Assembly (NCBI GenBank): GCA_963555705.1
Contig: OY743176.1
Location: 41,462,497-41,526,496, forward strand
Source of the DNA: Ligustrum vulgare
Taxonomy: Eukaryota; Streptophyta; Magnoliopsida; Lamiales; Oleaceae
Reading direction: 5' to 3'
DNA length: 64,000 nucleotides
The notes under the pieces were generated by a model that saw only the letters and a program-made list of their open reading frames with translations, ran no database searches and was not told where the DNA came from. This document shows, piece by piece, positions 57,901-64,000 of the stretch. Both the position numbers and the translations under genes were made by a program. Within the stretch, counting starts at the first letter, position 1; every line of letters starts with the position of its first letter.

Positions 57901-60900
57901 AGCGTTTAACTCTATCGTACACTTGTATAAACGTGACGATCTTTTCTCCCGTCTTGTTGGTTGTGATGAACGTTTTACGGACTATGATTCTTTCGATATT
58001 TATAACATTTTTTATCGTCCTGCAGATATACTTTGAAATTCATTTTGGGAAGTTATTTCCCGATGAAGATGATGCCATTTGTATTTTATATTGATGTGTA
58101 TTCTGTGTCGAGTGTATTCGAAGTTGAACGATTAATTTATAGCTCGTATTTTGTTCGGACATTGGATTTGCGAATCTCTTCATGTCAAATCAGAAACAGA
58201 TGTAATGAGAACTTTAGATTTGAATTTGAAAATCGTTCAATCAATTTATCGCGTTCAAATCGTAAATAATTGTTATAAAGAACATCGTAGAAACATATAC
58301 TGTTCAGATCACTCATCCAGAAGATGCAGAATTTCATAGTCATGTTATGTGCACTTGTCCATATTCTCTTCGCGTCTGTATTGAATGATTTCGTAGCCTC
58401 TGTTCCGAGCCGTCCATGTGTACGTTGATCTGTGTATGCAGTCGGAGTATTCTGAGTAGTAATCCGAGTCGATCAGGCTGGATATGAATTTTGACAAATT
58501 CGTATCTATCTTCAACCTCTCGAGGTTCTCGATTATCTGTGCAGCTGGAGTTCTGAGATAATTTATAATTCCCAAATTTATTCCGTCCTTGTAAAATAAG
58601 AAGTCGTTGTATTCTGGACACCAGAACGGTCTGAAAACCCACGACATCATTTTCGTTTGCCTGAACAAATGATGCATATCTTCAATATGTTGAGAATAAT
58701 ATTTTTTTTTATCTGTTGTTTCAAATCTTCCGGTAAATTGGAGAACAACTGTCCAAACTCGTGATTTGTGTCCAATGCGAATCGAGGCAAGTATTGAGAG
58801 GAATTCATGTTTCGCATGCCGAATTCGTAACGGAGTCTCTCAAACTTACTAGTCAATATTTTTATTGGTGTATTACTTATAGGTGTTGACCACAAAGTAC
58901 ATGTGTCCCTACTTTAATTTGAAATTCAAATTCTCCCTCCGAAACTCCCGCCCTAAAGTACGAAGATTCTAAATTCAAAATCCGACACAAGGGACCGAGT
59001 ACGTATGGAATCTTCAGCCCACGCAATGGCACGGCTCCCACAACCCGCGGGAAAACCTATATAATATTACGGTTTGCCCGCCCGCCGGGGTCAACTCCGT
59101 ACAGCCAGCTGGCCGAATCCTTGCCATCCGCTCTTCGGATGAACAGGGTTGATTCAGATCAACCGTCGAACTTGAAATTGCCCGTGCTTCTAACTTGTAG
59201 CCTCACGATTAGGATGGTCCGTTCAATCGCGAGCGTTTAACTCTATCGTACACTTGTATAAACGTGACGATCTTTTCTCCCGTCTTGTTGGTTGTGATGA
59301 ACGTTTTACGGACTATGATTCTTTCGATATTTATAACATTTTTTATCGTCCTGCAGATATACTTTGAAATTCATTTTGGGAAGTTATTTCCCGATGAAGA
59401 TGATGCCATTTGTATTTTATATTGATGTGTATTCTGTGTCGAGTGTATTCGAAGTTGAACGATTAATTTATAGCTCGTATTTTGTTCGGACATTGGATTT
59501 GCGAATCTCTTCATGTCAAATCAGAAACAGATGTAATGAGAACTTTAGATTTGAATTTGAAAATCGTTCAATCAATTTATCGCGTTCAAATCGTAAATAA
59601 TTGTTATAAAGAACATCGTAGAAACATATACTGTTCAGATCACTCATCCAGAAGATGCAGAATTTCATAGTCATGTTATGTGCACTTGTCCATATTCTCT
59701 TCGCGTCTGTATTGAATGATTTCGTAGCCTCTGTTCCGAGCCGTCCATGTGTACGTTGATCTGTGTATGCAGTCGGAGTATTCTGAGTAGTAATCCGAGT
59801 CGATCAGGCTGGATATGAATTTTGACAAATTCGTATCTATCTTCAACCTCTCGAGGTTCTCGATTATCTGTGCAGCTGGAGTTCTGAGATAATTTATAAT
59901 TCCCAAATTTATTCCGTCCTTGTAAAATAAGAAGTCGTTGTATTCTGGACACCAGAACGGTCTGAAAACCCACGACATCATTTTCGTTTGCCTGAAAAAA
60001 TGATGCATATCTTCAATATGTTGAGAATAATATTTTTTTTTATCTGTTGTTTCAAATCTTCCGGTAAATTGGAGAACATCTGTCCAAACTCGTGATTTTG
60101 GTCCAATGCGAATCGAGGCGAGTATTGAGAGGAATTCATGTTTCGCATGCCGAATTCGTAACGGAGTCTCTCAAACTTACTAGTCAATATTTGTATTGGT
60201 GTATTACTTATAGGTGTTGACCACAAAGTACATGTGTCCCTACTTTAATTTGAAATTCAAATTCTCCCTCCGAAACTCCCGCCCTAAAGTACGAAGATTC
60301 TAAATTCAAAATCCGACACATGGGACCGAGTACGTATGGAATCTTCAGTCCACGCAATGGCACGGCTCCCACAACCCGCGGGAAAACCTATATAATATTA
60401 CGGTTTGCCCGCCCGCCGGGGTCAACTCCGTACAGCCAGCTGGCCGAATCCTGGCCATCCGCTCTTCGGATCAACAGGGTTGATTCAGATCAACCGTCGA
60501 ACTTGAAATTGCCCGTGCTTCTAACTTGTAGCCTCACGATTAGGATGGTCCGTTCAATCGCGAGCGTTTAACTCTGTCATACACTTGTATAAACGTGACG
60601 GTCTTTTCTCGCCGTCTTGTTGGTTGTGATGAACGTTTTACGGACTATGATTCTTTCGATATTTATAACATTTTTGATCGTCCTGCAGATATACTTTGAA
60701 ATTCATTTTGGGAAGTTCTTTCCCGATGAAGATGATGCCATTTGTATTTTATATTGATGTGTATTCCGTGTCGAGTGTATTCGAAGTTGAACGATTAATT
60801 TATAGCTCGTATTTTGTTCGGACATTTGATTTGGGAATCTCTTCATGTCAAATCAGAAACAGATGTAATGAGAACTTTAGATTCGAATTTGAAAATCGTT

Positions 60901-63900
60901 CAATCAATTTATCGCGTTCAAATCGTAAATAATTGTTATAAAGAACATCGTAGAAACATATACTGTTCAGATCACTCATCCAGAAGATGCAGAATTTCAT
61001 AGTCATGTTATGTGCACTTGTCCATATTCTCTTCGCGTCTGTATTGAATGATTTCGTAGCCTCTGTTCCGAGCCGTCCATGTGTACGTTGATCTGTGTAT
61101 GCAGTCGGAGTATTCTGAGTAGTAATCCGAGTCGATCAGGCTGGATATGAATTTTGACAAATTCGTATCTATCTTCAACCTCTCGAGGTTCTCGATTATC
61201 TGTGCAGCTGGAGTTCTGAGATAATTTATAATTCCCAAATTTATTCCGTCCTTGTAAAATAAGAAGTCGTTGTATTCTGGACACCAGATCGGTCTGAAAA
61301 CCCACGACATCATTTTCGTTTGCCTGAACAAATGATGCATATCTTCAATATGTTGAGAATAATATTTTTATTTTATCTGCTGTTTCAAATCTTCCGGTAA
61401 ATTGGAGAACAACTGTCCAAACTCGTGATTTTGGTCCAATGCGAATCGAGGCGAGTATTGAGAGGAATTCATGTTTCGCATGCCGAATTCGTAACGGAGT
61501 CTCTCAAACTTACTAGTCAATATTTTTATTGGTGTATTACTTATAGGTGTTGACCACAAAGTACATGTGTCCCTACTTTAATTTGAAATTCAAATTCTCC
61601 CTCCGAAACTCCCGCCCTAAAGTACGAAGATTCTAAATTCAAAATCCGACACAAGGGACCGAGTACGTATGGAATCTTCAGCCCACGCAATGGCACGGCT
61701 CCCACAACCCGCGGGAAAACCTATATAATATTACGGTTTGCCCGCCCGCCGGGGTCAACTCCGTACAGCCAGCTGGCCGAATCCTTGCCATCCGCTCTTC
61801 GGATGAACAGGGTTGATTCAGATCAACCGTCGAACTTGAAATTGCCCGTGCTTCTAACTTGTAGCCTCACGATTAGGATGGTCCGTTCAATCGCGAGCGT
61901 TTAACTCTATCGTACACTTGTATAAACGTGACGATCTTTTCTCCCGTCTTGTTGGTTGTGATGAACGTTTTACGGACTATGATTCTTTCGATATTTATAA
62001 CATTTTTTATCGTCCTGCAGATATACTTTGAAATTCATTTTGGGAAGTTATTTCCCGATGAAGATGATGCCATTTGTATTTTATATTGATGTGTATTCTG
62101 TGTCGAGTGTATTCGAAGTTGAACGATTAATTTATAGCTCGTATTTTGTTCGGACATTGGATTTGCGAATCTCTTCATGTCAAATCAGAAACAGATGTAA
62201 TGAGAACTTTAGATTTGAATTTGAAAATCGTTCAATCAATTTATCGCGTTCAAATCGTAAATAATTGTTATAAAGAACATCGTAGAAACATATACTGTTC
62301 AGATCACTCATCCAGAAGATGCAGAATTTCATAGTCATGTTATGTGCACTTGTCCATATTCTCTTCGCGTCTGTATTGAATGATTTCGTAGCCTCTGTTC
62401 CGAGCCGTCCATGTGTACGTTGATCTGTGTATGCAGTCGGAGTATTCTGAGTAGTAATCCGAGTCGATCAGGCTGGATTTGAATTTTGACAAATTCGTAT
62501 CTATCTTCAACCTCTCGAGGTTCTCGATTATCTGTGCAGCTGGAGTTCTGAGATAATTTATAATTCCCAAATTTATTTCGTCCTTGTAAAATAAGAAGTC
62601 GTTGTATTCTGGACACCAGAACGGTCTGAAAACCCACGACATCATTTTCGTTTGCCTGAAAAAATGATGCATATCTTCAATATGTTGAGAATAATATTTT
62701 TTTTTATCTGTTGTTTCAAATCTTCCGGTAAATTGGAGAACATCTGTCCAAACTCGTGATTTTGGTCCAATGCGAATCGAGGCGAGTATTGAGAGGAATT
62801 CATGTTTCGCATGCCGAATTCGTAACGGAGTCTCTCAAACTTACTAGTCAATATTTGTATTGGTGTATTACTTATAGGTGTTGACCACAAAGTACATGTG
62901 TCCCTACTTTAATTTGAAATTCAAATTCTCCCTCCGAAACTCCCGCCCTAAAGTACGAAGATTCTAAATTCAAAATCCGACACATGGGACCGAGTACGTA
63001 TGGAATCTTCAGTCCACGCAATGGCACGGCTCCCACAACCCGCGGGAAAACCTATATAATATTACGGTTTGCCCGCCCGCCGGGGTCAACTCCGTACAGC
63101 CAGCTGGCCGAATCCTGGCCATCCGCTCTTCGGATCAACAGGGTTGATTCAGATCAACCGTCGAACTTGAAATTGCCCGTGCTTCTAACTTGTAGCCTCA
63201 CGATTAGGATGGTCCGTTCAATCGCGAGCGTTTAACTCTGTCATACACTTGTATAAACGTGACGGTCTTTTCTCGCCGTCTTGTTGGTTGTGATGAACGT
63301 TTTACGGACTATGATTCTTTCGATATTTATAACATTTTTGATCGTCCTGCAGATATACTTTGAAATTCATTTTGGGAAGTTCTTTCCCGATGAAGATGAT
63401 GCCATTTGTATTTTATATTGATGTGTATTCTGTGTCGAGTGTATTCGAAGTTGAACGATTAATTTATAGCTCGTATTTTGTTCGGACATTTGATTTGGGA
63501 ATCTCTTCATGTCAAATCAGAAACAGATGTAATGAGAACTTTAGATTCGAATTTGAAAATCGTTCAATCAATTTATCGCGTTCAAATCGTAAATAATTGT
63601 TATAAAGAACATCGTAGAAACATATACTGTTCAGATCACTCATCCAGAAGATGCAGAATTTCATAGTCATGTTATGTGCACTTGTCCATATTCTCTTCGC
63701 GTCTGTATTGAATGATTTCGTAGCCTCTGTTCCGAGCCGTCCATGTGTACGTTGATCTGTGTATGCAGTCGGAGTATTCTGAGTAGTAATCCGAGTCGAT
63801 CAGGCTGGATATGAATTTTGACAAATTCGTATCTATCTTCAACCTCTCGAGGTTCTCGATTATCTGTGCAGCTGGAGTTCTGAGATAATTTATAATTCCC

Positions 63901-64000
63901 AAATTTATTCCGTCCTTGTAAAATAAGAAGTCGTTGTATTCTGGACACCAGATCGGTCTGAAAACCCACGACATCATTTTCGTTTGCCTGAACAAATGAT
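54904..64000 (+). repeat. Units M36-M42, recent amplification, truncated by window end
   Basis: Units start at 54904, 56236, 57567, 58898, 60229, 61562 and 62893; the last runs out of the window. M37, M38, M39 and M41 are M33-like (ACACAAGGG). M36, M40 and M42 form a second type (CGCAATGGCACGG with ACACATGGG, GATTTGGGAATC). All keep TAATATTAC. In every one the F-box-like frame is broken at the T-run. Confidence 0.95.

Noticed and set aside
1..64000. CRISPR array or prokaryotic origin
   Set aside because: The repeat unit is 1.33 kb, not a short spaced repeat; the plant-type LTR element, LOG gene and AT-rich context indicate a plant nuclear genome.

Overview
The window looks like plant (eudicot-type) nuclear DNA; I cannot name the species. 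Most of it (1-6344 and 14757-64000) is one tandem array of a repeat unit of about 1,332 bp. I count 42 units (called M1-M42 here), the last cut by the window edge. One LTR retrotransposon of about 8.4 kb (6345-14751) sits inside unit M5. It is flanked by a 5-bp target-site duplication (TTTAT), so the array was already chromosomal when the element landed.

The array is not an ordinary satellite. Nearly every unit carries a GC-rich hairpin whose 13-nt loop, TATATAATATTAC, ends in TAATATTAC. That nonanucleotide is the nick-site sequence of geminivirus and betasatellite rolling-circle origins. The unit size also matches geminivirus-associated satellites. Around the hairpin the unit is laid out like a small bidirectional circular replicon. 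In the nonanucleotide (virion) sense there is a TATA box and a short ORF with two hydrophobic segments, full-length only in M1-M4. In the complementary sense there is a TATA box and an ORF of about 157 codons (167 in some copies) with an F-box-like stretch (LPEDL...) followed by FxCxE. That pairing recalls the nanovirus Clink protein, but this is inference only. No Rep gene is visible. My reading is an endogenous, tandemly amplified satellite-like ssDNA element that would have needed replication proteins in trans.

The array has its own history: an older-type block (M1-M5), a second type from M6 on, dimeric higher-order repeats (M10-M13, M27-M30, M32-M35), a 58-bp deletion shared by M9 and M18, and a mosaic junction at M16/M17. 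The complementary-sense ORF is open from its AUG in 11 units and broken in the rest, mostly at one A-homopolymer or by an in-frame stop next to it.

The retrotransposon lies on the minus strand: right LTR 12835-14751, initiator-tRNA-Met-type primer-binding site 12822-12832, left LTR 6345-8336. The LTRs differ at two substitutions that I can see plus one minisatellite unit, so the insertion is young. No gag or pol is visible. The internal region instead carries two genes antisense to the element. One is an intronless cytokinin-activating LOG-family gene (10128-10781). The other encodes a basic, cysteine-cluster protein (9191-9790) that resembles the nucleic-acid-binding proteins of Betaflexiviridae. 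Cargo of this kind in a non-autonomous LTR element is the second main point of interest.
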